NCBI RefSeq assembly: GCF_010122465.1
Contig: NZ_WLZY01000005.1
Location: 458,473-522,472 of the forward strand
Direction: 5' to 3'
Source of the DNA: Phytoactinopolyspora mesophila
GTDB taxonomy: Bacteria > Actinomycetota > Actinomycetes > Jiangellales > Jiangellaceae
Length of the DNA stretch: 64,000 bases
Below are positions 9,131 to 18,263 of this stretch, one piece after another. Position numbers and translations under genes: made by a program. Each line of letters opens with the position of its first letter. Position 1 is the stretch's first letter. Below the pieces are notes generated by a model, which did no database searches, was not told where the DNA came from, and saw only the letters and a program-made list of their open reading frames with translations.

Positions 9131-10540
9131 TCAAGGACCGACGGCCTGCGCCAGGGGGTCGGGTTTGCGGATCCGTCCGGCCGCCCACGCGCCGAACGCC
9201 GCGAGTGCCGCCATGAGGGCGAGGATCACCGCATAAACCCAGACCGGCACTGATGTGCCCGAGCTCGGTGCCGCTCCGTGAGCCGAACCGAAGATGGTGC
9301 CGGCCAGGCCGACGAAGGTGATCGTGCCGAGGTTGTCACACATCTGCAGGGCGGCCGAGTTCGAACCGTGGTCCTCCACGGGCGAGAGCTGGAAAAGGAG
9401 AACACTGAGGCTGGACATCGCCATCCCCATGCCGACGGCACCGAGAGCCCATGCCACGGCCGCGACCGGCGCCGGTACCGCTGGCAGCAGAACCAGGCCG
9501 AGCGCGGCGATCGCCGCCGAGACGATGCCGCTGCCGGTCTGCACGAGTACATGGCGTGGAACCGTGGTCCGCGGGCGGCCTTGATACCAGGAGCCGGCAG
9601 CCCAGCCGAGGGCGCCGCCGGTCAGCGACAGCCCGGCCAGAGTAGAGGAAAGCCCACGTTCGGCCACCAGCAGGAGCGGTAGGAACGCCTCCGCTCCGAA
9701 GAAGGCGCCGGCGAGGACACCCCGCATGATCACCACGGTCGGCAGGCCGCGCCGGAGCCGGAGCACGCCCGGTGGCAGGAGGCGTGGCACGGTGGGAACC
9801 AGTACCCCGAGGGCGGCGATGGCCAGGATCAGCGCCAGCAGGTCGGGACGGGTTCCGGCGTATTGCAGTACTGCCATAGCCAGCGCGGTCGCGGCGGCCA
9901 GCGGCAGCCGTCGTCGTCGTGTGACGGGTCCGGACGGCGGCGGCCCGTCGATCGCCCGTACCGACGGAAGGATCAACATGATCGGGATCATCACGAAGGG
10001 CGCGAGACCGAGAAAGACCCAACGCCACGACGCGTGGTCGGCCAGCATGCCGGCAACCAGCGGCCCGACGATCGACGGAACGACCCACGCCGCGGACAGT
10101 GCCGCGAAGATGCGCGGGCGAAGATTCTCCGAGTAGGACCGCCCGACGGTGACGTACAGCGCAACGATGACGAGACCGCCACCGAGCCCTTGCGCGGCGC
10201 GCCCGGCGATGAACGGCCACATCGACTGCGCCGCGCCGGCCAGCACAAGCCCCACACTGAACGTGACGGCGCCGGCGACCACCGGCAACCGGGGCCCGCG
10301 CCGGTCACAGATCTCGCCGGAGAGAACCAGGCCGAAGAGGCTGGCGGTGAAGAAGCCGGAGAAAGCCAGTGCGTAGAGAGGGACGCCGTCGAGATCGGGT
10401 ACGGCCTTGGGCATCGCGGTTGCCACGGCCATGGCCTCGAAGGCGATGAAGACCACGGTGGCGACGATGCCGATGGTCAGATTCCGATGGGCTGGACCGA
10501 GGATGCCGGCGTCTGTTGTCTCCACCGGCTTGGATGTCAC
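9131..10540 (-). CDS. MFS transporter (drug-efflux-like)
   Basis: This integral membrane major facilitator protein has about 12-14 helices. The first begins near residue 22 (IGIVATVVFIAFEAMAVATA), and the motif A loop GEICDRRGPRLPV lies between helices 2 and 3. A GRAAQGLGGGL segment is typical of DHA-type multidrug antiporters. The substrate cannot be told from sequence. I prefer the GTG at 10540, giving 469 residues, because the frame extension up to 10603 runs into a large inverted repeat; no strong ribosome site marks either choice. The gene stands alone and is divergent from the DUF3039 gene. Confidence 0.85.
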   Translation of the reverse strand: MTSKPVETTDAGILGPAHRNLTIGIVATVVFIAFEAMAVATAMPKAVPDLDGVPLYALAFSGFFTASLFGLVLSGEICDRRGPRLPVVAGAVTFSVGLVLAGAAQSMWPFIAGRAAQGLGGGLVIVALYVTVGRSYSENLRPRIFAALSAAWVVPSIVGPLVAGMLADHASWRWVFLGLAPFVMIPIMLILPSVRAIDGPPPSGPVTRRRRLPLAAATALAMAVLQYAGTRPDLLALILAIAALGVLVPTVPRLLPPGVLRLRRGLPTVVIMRGVLAGAFFGAEAFLPLLLVAERGLSSTLAGLSLTGGALGWAAGSWYQGRPRTTVPRHVLVQTGSGIVSAAIAALGLVLLPAVPAPVAAVAWALGAVGMGMAMSSLSVLLFQLSPVEDHGSNSAALQMCDNLGTITFVGLAGTIFGSAHGAAPSSGTSVPVWVYAVILALMAALAAFGAWAAGRIRKPDPLAQAVGP

Positions 10541-10582
10541 CAGCCAATAGTAGGGACGCTCATGTCTGCGGTCCAATCGAAT

Positions 10583-10654
10583 TGCATGGCACGCTGAGTA
10601 CACGCTGCAACCGCGTTTTCGGGCCTTTTCAACGTGTACTCAACGTGCCATGCA
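10583..10654. repeat. 22-bp inverted repeat in the divergent MFS/DUF3039 gap
   Basis: The arm TGCATGGCACGCTGAGTACA(CG) at 10583-10604 pairs with 10633-10654 with one mismatch, around a 28-base loop. It may be an operator, a hairpin in a leader, or a dispersed repeat. Confidence 0.7.
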
Positions 10655-10707
10655 CCATCGCGCTGTGCGCGTGAGCGTGTGGGGCGCGAGTTCGTACACT
10701 GGGTGGG

Positions 10708-10980
10708 GTGAGCACTCAGATGAGCCCGGGCACCGAGACCATTGATGAACGCCTCACTCAGCCGACGGGTGGTGACGGCGACGGTGATCGCGATCGGTTC
10801 TCTCACTACGTACCCAAGAAGAAGCTGACCGAAGCGATGATCAATGGCACCCCGGTCATCGCCTTGTGCGGCAAGGTCTGGGTGCCGAGCCGCGACCCGG
10901 AGAAATACCCGGTCTGCCCGGAGTGCAAGAAGAAGTGGGAGAAGATGAAGCCCGGCAAGGGTGGCGGCGACGACGCCTGA
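10708..10980 (+). CDS. DUF3039 family protein
   Basis: This 90-residue soluble protein belongs to the actinobacterial DUF3039 family, whose function is not known. The conserved core is HYVPKKKLTEAMINGTPVIALCGKVWVPSRDPEKYPVCPECKKKW, with one isolated Cys and a CPEC pair that could bind a metal. The N-terminus is acidic and probably disordered, and the tail is Lys/Gly-rich. The GTG start at 10708 follows a G-rich GGTGGG stretch. It is a single-gene unit followed by a large intergenic palindrome. The family call rests on the conserved core; nothing here reveals the role. Confidence 0.85.
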   Translation: MSTQMSPGTETIDERLTQPTGGDGDGDRDRFSHYVPKKKLTEAMINGTPVIALCGKVWVPSRDPEKYPVCPECKKKWEKMKPGKGGGDDA

Positions 10981-11089
10981 GGCGCCGGACTCCAGCGACA
11001 AGTCCTGGAGCCCTCGCTCCGCACGCACCTTTGTCGTGAACATGCTCGCGCACCTTATTCGCGGGAATCTGCGAAGAGCCAGATCTCAT

Positions 11090-11178
11090 GGTGATCGTCA
11101 GTACGTTGTGGCTGTTCCCCTGACCGATTCACACCAATTTGCGCTGCCAGGAACAGCCACAACGTACTGACGATCACC
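11090..11178. repeat. 29-bp perfect inverted repeat (GTGATC...CGTTGTGG family)
   Basis: The arms at 11090-11118 and 11150-11178 are exact reverse complements, with a 31-base loop. The arm begins GGTGATCGTCAGTACGTTGT. This fills much of the gene-free stretch 10981-11256, in which I see no ORF of substance. Related palindromes are at 32166-32286 and 36291-36381. It could end transcription of the DUF3039 gene, but there is no U-run. Confidence 0.85.
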
Positions 11179-11256
11179 GAAGAGGGGCGCTGCTCCTCCC
11201 GGGTAGGCGCCGTTGTCTGCGCGCCTGGCAACCGCGAAGAAATTCTTCGTTAACTA

Positions 11257-11285
11257 TTGACTCGGTGTGCGACACCTCTTTAAGG
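11257..11285 (+). promoter_or_regulatory. Possible sigma-70-type promoter of the second LacI operon
   Basis: TTGACT at 11257-11262 is followed after 17 bases by TTAAGG at 11280-11285, in a locally AT-rich stretch directly before the operator copies. The -10 match is weak; a second candidate -10, TAATAA, lies around 11325. Confidence 0.35.
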
Positions 11286-11287
11286 TC

Positions 11288-11351
11288 GCTGCTACGAACC
11301 AGCAATTAAGCGTAAACACAATGCTAATAAGTTGCTGATACGAAACAGCAA
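11288..11351. promoter_or_regulatory. Two operator copies, GCTG-N-TACGAA-N-CAGC
   Basis: GCTGCTACGAACCAGCAA at 11288-11305 and TTGCTGATACGAAACAGCAA at 11332-11351 share the dyad GCTGnTACGAAnCAGC. They sit just before the LacI-family gene at 11362, with the second copy overlapping its ribosome-binding region. Autoregulation of the whole downstream operon is the natural reading. Confidence 0.65.
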
Positions 11352-11361
11352 GGAGTCGAGG

Positions 11362-12417
11362 GTGACGATCAAGAGCCGCCAGCAAGCACCGACACAGAGT
11401 GACGTCGCACGGCGTGCTGGTGTATCGCAGGCGACTGTCTCGGCTGTCATCAACGGCCGAGCCGCAACCCACCGGATTCCGGACGAGACGGTGCGCCGGG
11501 TCCGTGAAGCCGTCCGCGACTTGGGTTACATGGCGAACCCGGCGGCTCGCAGCCTCAAGGGAAAGCGCAACCGGCTGCTCGGCGTGCACACCTTCGAGTC
11601 GGTGTTCCCCATCAGTCAGCGCGACTTCTACCACGAGTTCTTGATCGGCATCGAGGAACAAGCCGTCGCCGATGGCTACGATCTCGTCCTGTTCACATCC
11701 ACCGAGGAGTCGAACGGTCAGCGCAGGATCTACCGCGACGGCATGAACCGCCTGAACGTCGCCGATGGCAGCGTGCTGCTCGGTTTCACCCAGGACCGCA
11801 GCGGCATCGCCAAGCTCGCGGCGGAGGGCTACCCGTTCGTCCACGTGGGCCGCCGCGACGTTCCCGGCGTGGAGTTCCGGTGGGTGGGTGCCGATTACAA
11901 GAGCACCACCAGCCAGATCGTGGAACAGCTCAACGCGCTCGGTCACCAGCGCATCGGCTACGTGGGGCTCGCCCAGCGTATGGAGGCCCTGATCGATCGC
12001 GAGGAGGGGTACCGCGCCGGCTGCGAAGCCGTGGGCCTGCCGGCGCTGCCGCTCCTCATGGCTCCCCAGCACCTCACCGTGGAGTGGTTCGACCACGCCC
12101 TGGCCAGCGGCATGACAGCTTTCATCGCCGAGGACGAGGGATATGCGAGGCGGATCGGCGAGTTCGCTCGCGAACGCCGGCTCACAATTCCCGACGACGT
12201 GTCTGTGGTTGTGCTCCGCGGTACCACGGACGGCCCGTCGCCCGAGCGCCCGTGGAGTTCTATGGGCATCCCGCGAAACGAAATGGGCCGGATGGCGGTC
12301 CGCATGCTGGTGGAGATCCTCGAACACCCCGAGGCGTCGCGTGACGATCACGTGTTGCTGCCGTGCACACCACCCGCAGACACAACCATGGCCGCCGTCC
12401 CAGGGAGGACCGCATGA
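11362..12417 (+). CDS. LacI-family regulator heading the FAD/sulfatase glycan operon
   Basis: This 351-residue LacI-type regulator has the helix-turn-helix QSDVARRAGVSQATVSAVINGR and hinge NPAARSLKGKRNR, followed by an effector-binding domain (LLGVHTFESVFPISQRDFYHEFLIGIEEQA). The start is the GTG at 11362, since AAGGAG lies 6 bases ahead; the frame opens 30 bases earlier. Its 3' end overlaps the first FAD oxidoreductase gene by ATGA, so regulator and structural genes are co-transcribed. Two dyad operator copies lie immediately upstream. The inducer is unknown, presumably a product of the imported oligosaccharide. The C-terminal subdomain is less canonical than in the 6008 regulator, for example lacking a clear F-x-N-D-x-x-A segment. 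Confidence 0.88.
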   Translation: MTIKSRQQAPTQSDVARRAGVSQATVSAVINGRAATHRIPDETVRRVREAVRDLGYMANPAARSLKGKRNRLLGVHTFESVFPISQRDFYHEFLIGIEEQAVADGYDLVLFTSTEESNGQRRIYRDGMNRLNVADGSVLLGFTQDRSGIAKLAAEGYPFVHVGRRDVPGVEFRWVGADYKSTTSQIVEQLNALGHQRIGYVGLAQRMEALIDREEGYRAGCEAVGLPALPLLMAPQHLTVEWFDHALASGMTAFIAEDEGYARRIGEFARERRLTIPDDVSVVVLRGTTDGPSPERPWSSMGIPRNEMGRMAVRMLVEILEHPEASRDDHVLLPCTPPADTTMAAVPGRTA

Positions 12418-14012
12418 CAGAGATCAGAGCCGATGTTGCCGTCATCGGCGGCGGCCTCGGCGGCGTGGCCGCCGCGCTCGCCGCGGCCCGGCACGGATTG
12501 ACAGTGGTGCTCACCGAAGAAACCGATTGGGTGGGCGGTCAGCTGACCGCTCAGGGGGTGCCGCCGGACGAGCATCCCTGGATCGAGCAGTTCGGCTGTA
12601 CCGCCAGCTATCGAGCCCTCCGCGAGGGCATCCGCGACTACTATCGCCGGGCGTACCCGCTGACCGCCCTGGCCCGAGCACAGCGTTACCTCAACCCCGG
12701 CGGCGGCGCGGTCAGCCGCATCTGCGCCGAACCGCGCGTGGGCCTGGCCGTGATCGAGTCCATGCTCGCTCCATACCGGGCCGCGGGTCGGCTGGATCTG
12801 CGGGTTCGGCAGCGGCCGGTAGCGGCCACCACCGACGGCGACGTCGTCACCAGTGTCACCCTGGCTGACCAGGACACGGGTGAGCGCCTGACCGTCGTCG
12901 CCCCATACATCCTCGATGCCACCGAGACGGGTGAGCTGCTCCCGCTGACCGGCACCGAGTACGTCACCGGGTTCGAATCGGAGCACGACACCGGCGAGCC
13001 CAGCGCGCCGGCCGAACGTCAGCCGCTGAACATGCAGGCGGTGTCCTGGTGTTTCGCCATCGATCACATCGAAGGTGAAGACCACACGATCGACAAACCG
13101 GACGACTACCCGATCTGGCGCGACTTCCAGCCGCCGTACTGGCCGGATCGCATGTTCAGCTTGGTGGCGCCGAAGCCGCACACCCTCGAGCCGATCCGAC
13201 GCACGCTGGAGCCACATCACGACGCGGAGTTCACGAAGCAGCACGGTGGCGGCGACCTGGACCTTTGGGAGTTCCGCCGGATCGTCGCCCGGGACAATTT
13301 CGAGCCGGGGGCCTTCCCCAGCGATGTCGTCATCGTCAACTGGCCGATGATCGACTATCTGTCCGGGCCGGTATTCGAGGTCGATGACGACGACGCGGCC
13401 CATCATCTCGAAGGTGCCAAGCGGATGAGCCTGAGTTTCCTGTACTGGATGCAGACGGAAATGCCGCGCATCGATGGCGGCACGGGCTTGCCCGGCTTGC
13501 GGCTGCGCGGCGACGTCTTCGGTACCCGGGACGGCTTGGCGAAGTACCCCTACATCCGCGAGTCGCGCCGCATCGTCGCCGAGTACACGGTCGTCGAGCA
13601 GGACGTCTCGCAAGCCGTAAGAGGCAAGGACACCGCGGCACGCTACGACGACTCCGTGGGCATCGGCTCCTACCGGATCGACCTGCACCCGTCTACCGGC
13701 GGGGACAACTACATCGATGTCGGCTCGCTGCCCTTCCAGATCCCTCTGGGCGCACTGCTTCCCGTCCGTACCCGCAACCTGCTCCCTGCGGCGAAGAACA
13801 TCGGAACGACGCACATCACCAACGGCTGCTACCGGCTGCACCCCGTCGAGTGGAACATCGGGGAGTCCGCCGCGCTGCTGGCCGCGTATTGCCTTCAGCA
13901 CAAGGTCGCGCCTCATCACGTCCGCGCGGACGACGCTCATCGCCGCGCGTATCAGAAGGTGCTGACCGATCACGGCGTCGAGCTGTCATGGCCCGGCGTC
14001 CACGGCTACTAG
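12414..14012 (+). CDS. FAD-dependent oxidoreductase (PF12831-like), copy 1
   Basis: The product is a 532-residue cytoplasmic flavoprotein. The N-terminus holds the dinucleotide fold ADVAVIGGGLGGVAAALAAA and an acidic end of strand 2 (VLTEETDWVGGQLT). A C-terminal FAD-contact section (NLLPAAKNIGTTHITNG, then NIGESAALLAAYC) completes the fold. FAD_oxidored-type proteins occur in polysaccharide-utilisation loci, but their substrate is not established. GGGAGGA precedes the ATG at 12414, which overlaps the regulator by 4 bases. A paralogue of almost equal length ends the same operon (25907). The likely role is oxidation of a sugar or uronate released from the imported glycan, inferred from context only. 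Confidence 0.85.
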   Translation: MTEIRADVAVIGGGLGGVAAALAAARHGLTVVLTEETDWVGGQLTAQGVPPDEHPWIEQFGCTASYRALREGIRDYYRRAYPLTALARAQRYLNPGGGAVSRICAEPRVGLAVIESMLAPYRAAGRLDLRVRQRPVAATTDGDVVTSVTLADQDTGERLTVVAPYILDATETGELLPLTGTEYVTGFESEHDTGEPSAPAERQPLNMQAVSWCFAIDHIEGEDHTIDKPDDYPIWRDFQPPYWPDRMFSLVAPKPHTLEPIRRTLEPHHDAEFTKQHGGGDLDLWEFRRIVARDNFEPGAFPSDVVIVNWPMIDYLSGPVFEVDDDDAAHHLEGAKRMSLSFLYWMQTEMPRIDGGTGLPGLRLRGDVFGTRDGLAKYPYIRESRRIVAEYTVVEQDVSQAVRGKDTAARYDDSVGIGSYRIDLHPSTGGDNYIDVGSLPFQIPLGALLPVRTRNLLPAAKNIGTTHITNGCYRLHPVEWNIGESAALLAAYCLQHKVAPHHVRADDAHRRAYQKVLTDHGVELSWPGVHGY

Positions 14013-14083
14013 CCACACCCTGCTGCCTTTGATCGCGGCGCGACGAAGGTTTCGGCCACGAATCACCTGAGGGAGAGATCCTG

Positions 14084-16048
14084 ATGGACCTACACATCAA
14101 TCGACGACACTTTCTGCGAGCCGGTGGCGCGTTCGCGGTGGTCGCCTTGGTTCCGGCGTGCAGTTCCTCGTCCGACGACGCGAACGACGCCGTCCCGAGC
14201 GCGCCGCCCGAGGGCGGCACCGGCGAGGCGCCCGAGTTGCAGGCGATGGTCGAGAATGGCGAACTTCCACCGCTGGCCGAGCGGCTGCCCGCGAATCCGA
14301 TGGTGGTGCAGCCCATTGAGCAGATCGGAACCTACGGCGGCACCTGGCGCAACGGGATGGTCGGAACGGACGGTGGCCGTCTGAACTACAGCTTGGCATA
14401 CGAGAATCTGGTGCGCTGGAATCTCGAGTGGACCGAGCCGATACCGAACGTGGCTGAGTCGGTCGATGTCAACGACGACGCCACGCTCTACACATTCCGG
14501 CTCCGAGAAGGGATGAGGTGGTCCGACGGCGAGCCGTTCACCGCGGAAGACATCGTCTTCGCCTACGACGACGTGCTGACCCATCCGGACATCAATCCGC
14601 ATCCGTACGGTGTCTTCAGCGCGGGCGGGGAGATGGGCACGATCGAGAAGGTGGACGACGTGACGTTCACGTTCAGCTTCGCCGCACCGCACGGGCTGTT
14701 CCTCGATCAGATCGCCAGCGAGCCGAGCAACATGCTCACCCGGCTGCCGAAACACTATCTGGAGCAGTTCCACGCCGACTACGACGAGCACGCCGACGAC
14801 AACGCCACGGCCGCGGATTTCTCCGGGTGGATCGAGCTGGTTCAAACGGCGCTCTGGGGTGGTGCCCTCTGGCATGACATCGAGTTGCCGCGGCTGCACG
14901 CCTGGGTGCCGATCGATCCCGTCTCCGACGCCACCCAGATGAGATTCGAGCGGAACCCCTACTACTGGAAGATCGACCCGGAAGGCAACCAGCTGCCGTA
15001 TCTGGACGGCATCCGGTTCGGCATCTACCAGGACGCTGAGGTGCTTCTGCTGAGCACACTTCAGGGTGAGATCGACATGATCGACCGGGTGGTGACGACC
15101 ACGACGAACAAGCCGGTTCTCGCCCGCGACCGTGAGTCCGGCGGCTACGAATTCTTCGACTTGGTACCCGACAAGATCAACACGATGACGATCTTGCTGA
15201 ACCAGAACTGCCAGGACGAGGTGCAGCGGGAGATCTTCCAGAATCGCGACTTCCGGATCGGGCTCTCGCACGCGATCAACCGTGAAGAGATCATCGAGGC
15301 GGTGTACGCCCGTCAGGGTGAACCGTGGCAGCCAGCGCCGCTTCCGGAGAGTGAACTGTACGACGAGGAGATGGGCAAGCAGTACACCGAGTACGACGTC
15401 GACCTGGCCAACGAGCACCTCGACGCCGCCGGATACGCCGAGCGGAACTCGGACGGGCTGCGTCTCGGGCCCGACGGCGAGCCGATCTCGTTCCGGATCC
15501 TCGTGGCCACGGACGCCGGCAAGCCGGAGATGGTCGACTCCCTAGAGCTCATCCGCCGCTACTGGCGTGAGGTAGGCATCGACATGCGGATGCAGACCGA
15601 GGCCAACGAGTTGCGCTACGAGATCATCCAGGCCAACGAGCACGAGGCCCATGTGTGGGACGGCGACGGCGCGCTCGACCCGGTGGGCTCTCCAACGTTC
15701 TACCTGCCGCAATGGGGCATCGACAACGTCTTCGCCCCGTTGTGGGCCAACTGGCTCGACTCGGACGGAGAAGCCGAGGGCAGCCTCGAACCTCCGGAAC
15801 CGGTGAAGGAGCAATACCGCCTGTATGAAGAAATCCGCACTGAACCGGATCCCGGCCGCCGCAACGAACTGATGGCGCAGGTGCTGGCCATAGCCAAGGA
15901 GCAGTTCTTCCTCATCGGCATCAGCACCCCGGTGCCTCCGTACGGCGTGGTGAAGAACAACTTCCACAACATGGTCGAAGCGACGTTTTTCGCCGCGAAG
16001 TTCCCGTACCCGGGCGTCACCAACCCTGAGCAGTACTACATCTCCTGA
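14084..16048 (+). CDS. Oligosaccharide/peptide ABC transporter substrate-binding lipoprotein (SBP family 5)
   Basis: This 654-residue extracellular binding protein is of the DppA/OppA (SBP_bac_5) fold. An RRHFLRAGG twin-arginine-like start and lipobox VPAC (Cys 26) give lipoprotein export, with a Ser/Asp-rich tether after it. Characteristic segments are YTFRLREGMRWSDGEPFTAEDI and FRIGLSHAINREEIIEAVY. Family 5 proteins near glycosidases import oligosaccharides rather than peptides, and the operon here (GH16, GH3, sulfatase) supports that. At 654 residues it is longer than classical DppA (about 535), like the oligosaccharide-type members. GGGAGAG precedes the ATG. Confidence 0.9.
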   Translation: MDLHINRRHFLRAGGAFAVVALVPACSSSSDDANDAVPSAPPEGGTGEAPELQAMVENGELPPLAERLPANPMVVQPIEQIGTYGGTWRNGMVGTDGGRLNYSLAYENLVRWNLEWTEPIPNVAESVDVNDDATLYTFRLREGMRWSDGEPFTAEDIVFAYDDVLTHPDINPHPYGVFSAGGEMGTIEKVDDVTFTFSFAAPHGLFLDQIASEPSNMLTRLPKHYLEQFHADYDEHADDNATAADFSGWIELVQTALWGGALWHDIELPRLHAWVPIDPVSDATQMRFERNPYYWKIDPEGNQLPYLDGIRFGIYQDAEVLLLSTLQGEIDMIDRVVTTTTNKPVLARDRESGGYEFFDLVPDKINTMTILLNQNCQDEVQREIFQNRDFRIGLSHAINREEIIEAVYARQGEPWQPAPLPESELYDEEMGKQYTEYDVDLANEHLDAAGYAERNSDGLRLGPDGEPISFRILVATDAGKPEMVDSLELIRRYWREVGIDMRMQTEANELRYEIIQANEHEAHVWDGDGALDPVGSPTFYLPQWGIDNVFAPLWANWLDSDGEAEGSLEPPEPVKEQYRLYEEIRTEPDPGRRNELMAQVLAIAKEQFFLIGISTPVPPYGVVKNNFHNMVEATFFAAKFPYPGVTNPEQYYIS

Positions 16049-16157
16049 TCCTGTGCGGGCTTCGTGGTCCGCAGACTCCCGACATCACTGACCCGCGCGA
16101 GGGCTCGCCTTCGCCTACCCGAAAACAGTTGGCCCGCGACGTACGAGGAGGTGCGGT

Positions 16158-17099
16158 GTGCTGAAGTATGTCGGTCGTCGGTTCGTGTACATGGTGCCCA
16201 CGCTGTTCGCCATCTCGATCGTGGCGTTCGCCATCATCCAGCTCCCACCGGGAGATTTTCTCACCACCTTCGTCACCCGGCTGGAGGCGCAGGGCGAGCA
16301 GGTGGACCCAGCGATGTTGGAAGGGCTACGGCAACGGTACGGCCTGGGCGAGCCGATCCACGCCCAGTACACGAAGTGGATCACCGGCATCCTCTTCCAC
16401 GGTGACTTCGGGGAGTCATTCGAGTACGGGCGCAGCGTGGCTAGCCTGGTGGCCGACCGGCTGCCGTGGTCAATGGCACTGACCATATTCGCCCTGGTCT
16501 TCACCTGGGTGGTCGCCTTCCCGATCGGTCTGTACTCGGCCGTTCGCCAGTACTCGTTCGGTGACTACCTGGCCACCACCATCGGCTTCCTGGGCCTGGC
16601 GATCCCGAACTTCATGCTGGCGCTGGCCATGATGTACATCGCGTACAGCGTGTTCGGGTTGAGCACCAGCGGCATCTCGCCGCTGACCCTCGGCATCGCC
16701 GTCGTGGTGCTCGGCACCAGCGGGACGGCCGGGATGATCCGGATCCTGCGCGCCAACCTGCTCGACGAGCTGAAGAAGCCGTACGTCGTGGCCGCGCGGG
16801 CCCGTGGCGTGTCAGAGAACATGCTGGTGGTCAAGTATCCGGTCCGGATGGCGTTGAACCCGTTCGTCTCGACGGTGGGCTGGGTGCTGCCGGGGTTGGT
16901 GGGCGGTGAGGTGATCGTCGCCCAGGTGCTCAACCTGCCCACCACCGGTCCGTTGCTCTTTGGGGCGCTGCGCAGCCAGGACATGTATCTGGCCGGCTCG
17001 ATCATCTTGATCATCAGCGTGCTGACCGTGATCGGCACTCTGCTGTCCGACATCCTTCTCGCCTGGCTCGATCCGCGAGTCCGGCTGGGTTACCGGTAG
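16158..17099 (+). CDS. ABC transporter permease, DppB/OppB-type
   Basis: This 313-residue inner-membrane permease has six helices, the first at about residues 9-30 (FVYMVPTLFAISIVAFAIIQ). It is followed by the family signature PPGDFLTT and the EAA-type loop RARGVSENMLVVKYPVRMALNP. The start GTG at 16158 follows GAGGAGG. It pairs with the OppC-type permease 10 bases downstream. The 109-base gap after the binding-protein gene contains no further ORF. It forms part of the importer encoded by 14084-20326. Confidence 0.93.
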   Translation: MLKYVGRRFVYMVPTLFAISIVAFAIIQLPPGDFLTTFVTRLEAQGEQVDPAMLEGLRQRYGLGEPIHAQYTKWITGILFHGDFGESFEYGRSVASLVADRLPWSMALTIFALVFTWVVAFPIGLYSAVRQYSFGDYLATTIGFLGLAIPNFMLALAMMYIAYSVFGLSTSGISPLTLGIAVVVLGTSGTAGMIRILRANLLDELKKPYVVAARARGVSENMLVVKYPVRMALNPFVSTVGWVLPGLVGGEVIVAQVLNLPTTGPLLFGALRSQDMYLAGSIILIISVLTVIGTLLSDILLAWLDPRVRLGYR

Positions 17100-17109
17100 G
17101 AGGCGACCC

Positions 17110-18252
17110 ATGGCACACGTGCTTCCCGACGCCGACACCGCCGCGGCACCGCCGGTGACTCCCGACCAGACCGACGACGCCGGCCAGCGCAACGCCACCC
17201 AGTGGCGGCTGGTGTGGTGGAAGTTCCGGCATCACAAGCTGGCCATGGTCGGCCTGTTCATCATGATCGGCATCTACCTGATCGCCGTGTTCGCGGAGTT
17301 CCTGGCGCCGGTGAGCGCGAGCACGTTCGACTCCGAATACACCTACGCTCCTCCGCAGCAGCTGCACATCGACTGGGGTGAGGGCCTCTACGTCAACGGC
17401 TACACCTCGACCGTCGATCCGGAAACCTTCGAGCCGGCCTTCGAGGTCGACGAGACCCAGAGGATCCCGGTCGGGTTGTTCGTCAAAGGCGAGGAGTACG
17501 AGCTGTTCGGGTTGATCCCGTGGGACCGGCACCTGATCGGGCCCAAAGAACCAGGCCAGCCGATGTATCTACTGGGGGCGAACCGCAACGGATACGACCT
17601 GCTCTCCCGAATGATCCACGGCACCCGCATCTCGATGACGATCGGCCTGGTGGGTGTCGCCATGGCGCTGGTGCTCGGGGTGATCCTCGGCGGGGTGTCC
17701 GGGTATTTCGGCGGCAAGACGGACACGATCATCCAGCGCATCGTGGAGTTCTTCATGTCCATCCCCGGTATCCCGCTGTGGATGGGCTTGTCGGCGGCGC
17801 TCCCGCGGGACTGGGGCCCGATGCAGCGATATTTCGCCATCACGGTGATCCTGGCCATCATCGGCTGGACGGATATGGCGCGGGTGGTGCGTGGACGTTT
17901 CCTGTCGTTGCGCCAGGAGGAATTCGTCACCTCCGCTCATCTCGACGGGTGCGGCCGGCCGCGGGTGATCTTCCGGCACATGCTTCCGTCGTTCACCAGC
18001 CACATGATCGCGGTGATCACGCTGTCGATCCCGGCGATGATCCTGGCCGAGACCGCACTCAGCTTCCTCGGCCTCGGCCTGCAACCGCCGGTGGTCAGCT
18101 GGGGCGTGCTGCTGCAGGACGCGCAGAACGTCAGGGTTCTCGCCACCGCGCCGTGGCTGATGCTCCCCGGCGTCGCTGTGATCATTTCCGTGCTCGCCTT
18201 GAACTTCGTGGGCGACGGTCTCCGCGACGCGGCCGACCCGTACAAGAGGTAG
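17110..18252 (+). CDS. ABC transporter permease, DppC/OppC-type
   Basis: This 380-residue permease has a cytoplasmic N-terminal extension, a first helix at about residues 48-66 and a long extracellular insert (about residues 67-155). The conserved DPYKR end and DRNRNGYDLLSRMIHGTR-like entry to the core domain are present (here LGANRNGYDLLSRMIHGTR). The C-terminal EAA loop is HLDGCGRPRVIFRHMLP. The long insert is typical of oligosaccharide-type OppC members and may contact the large binding protein. It lies between the OppB gene and the two ATPase genes. Confidence 0.93.
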   Translation: MAHVLPDADTAAAPPVTPDQTDDAGQRNATQWRLVWWKFRHHKLAMVGLFIMIGIYLIAVFAEFLAPVSASTFDSEYTYAPPQQLHIDWGEGLYVNGYTSTVDPETFEPAFEVDETQRIPVGLFVKGEEYELFGLIPWDRHLIGPKEPGQPMYLLGANRNGYDLLSRMIHGTRISMTIGLVGVAMALVLGVILGGVSGYFGGKTDTIIQRIVEFFMSIPGIPLWMGLSAALPRDWGPMQRYFAITVILAIIGWTDMARVVRGRFLSLRQEEFVTSAHLDGCGRPRVIFRHMLPSFTSHMIAVITLSIPAMILAETALSFLGLGLQPPVVSWGVLLQDAQNVRVLATAPWLMLPGVAVIISVLALNFVGDGLRDAADPYKR

Positions 18253-18263
18253 GGACGACGCCT

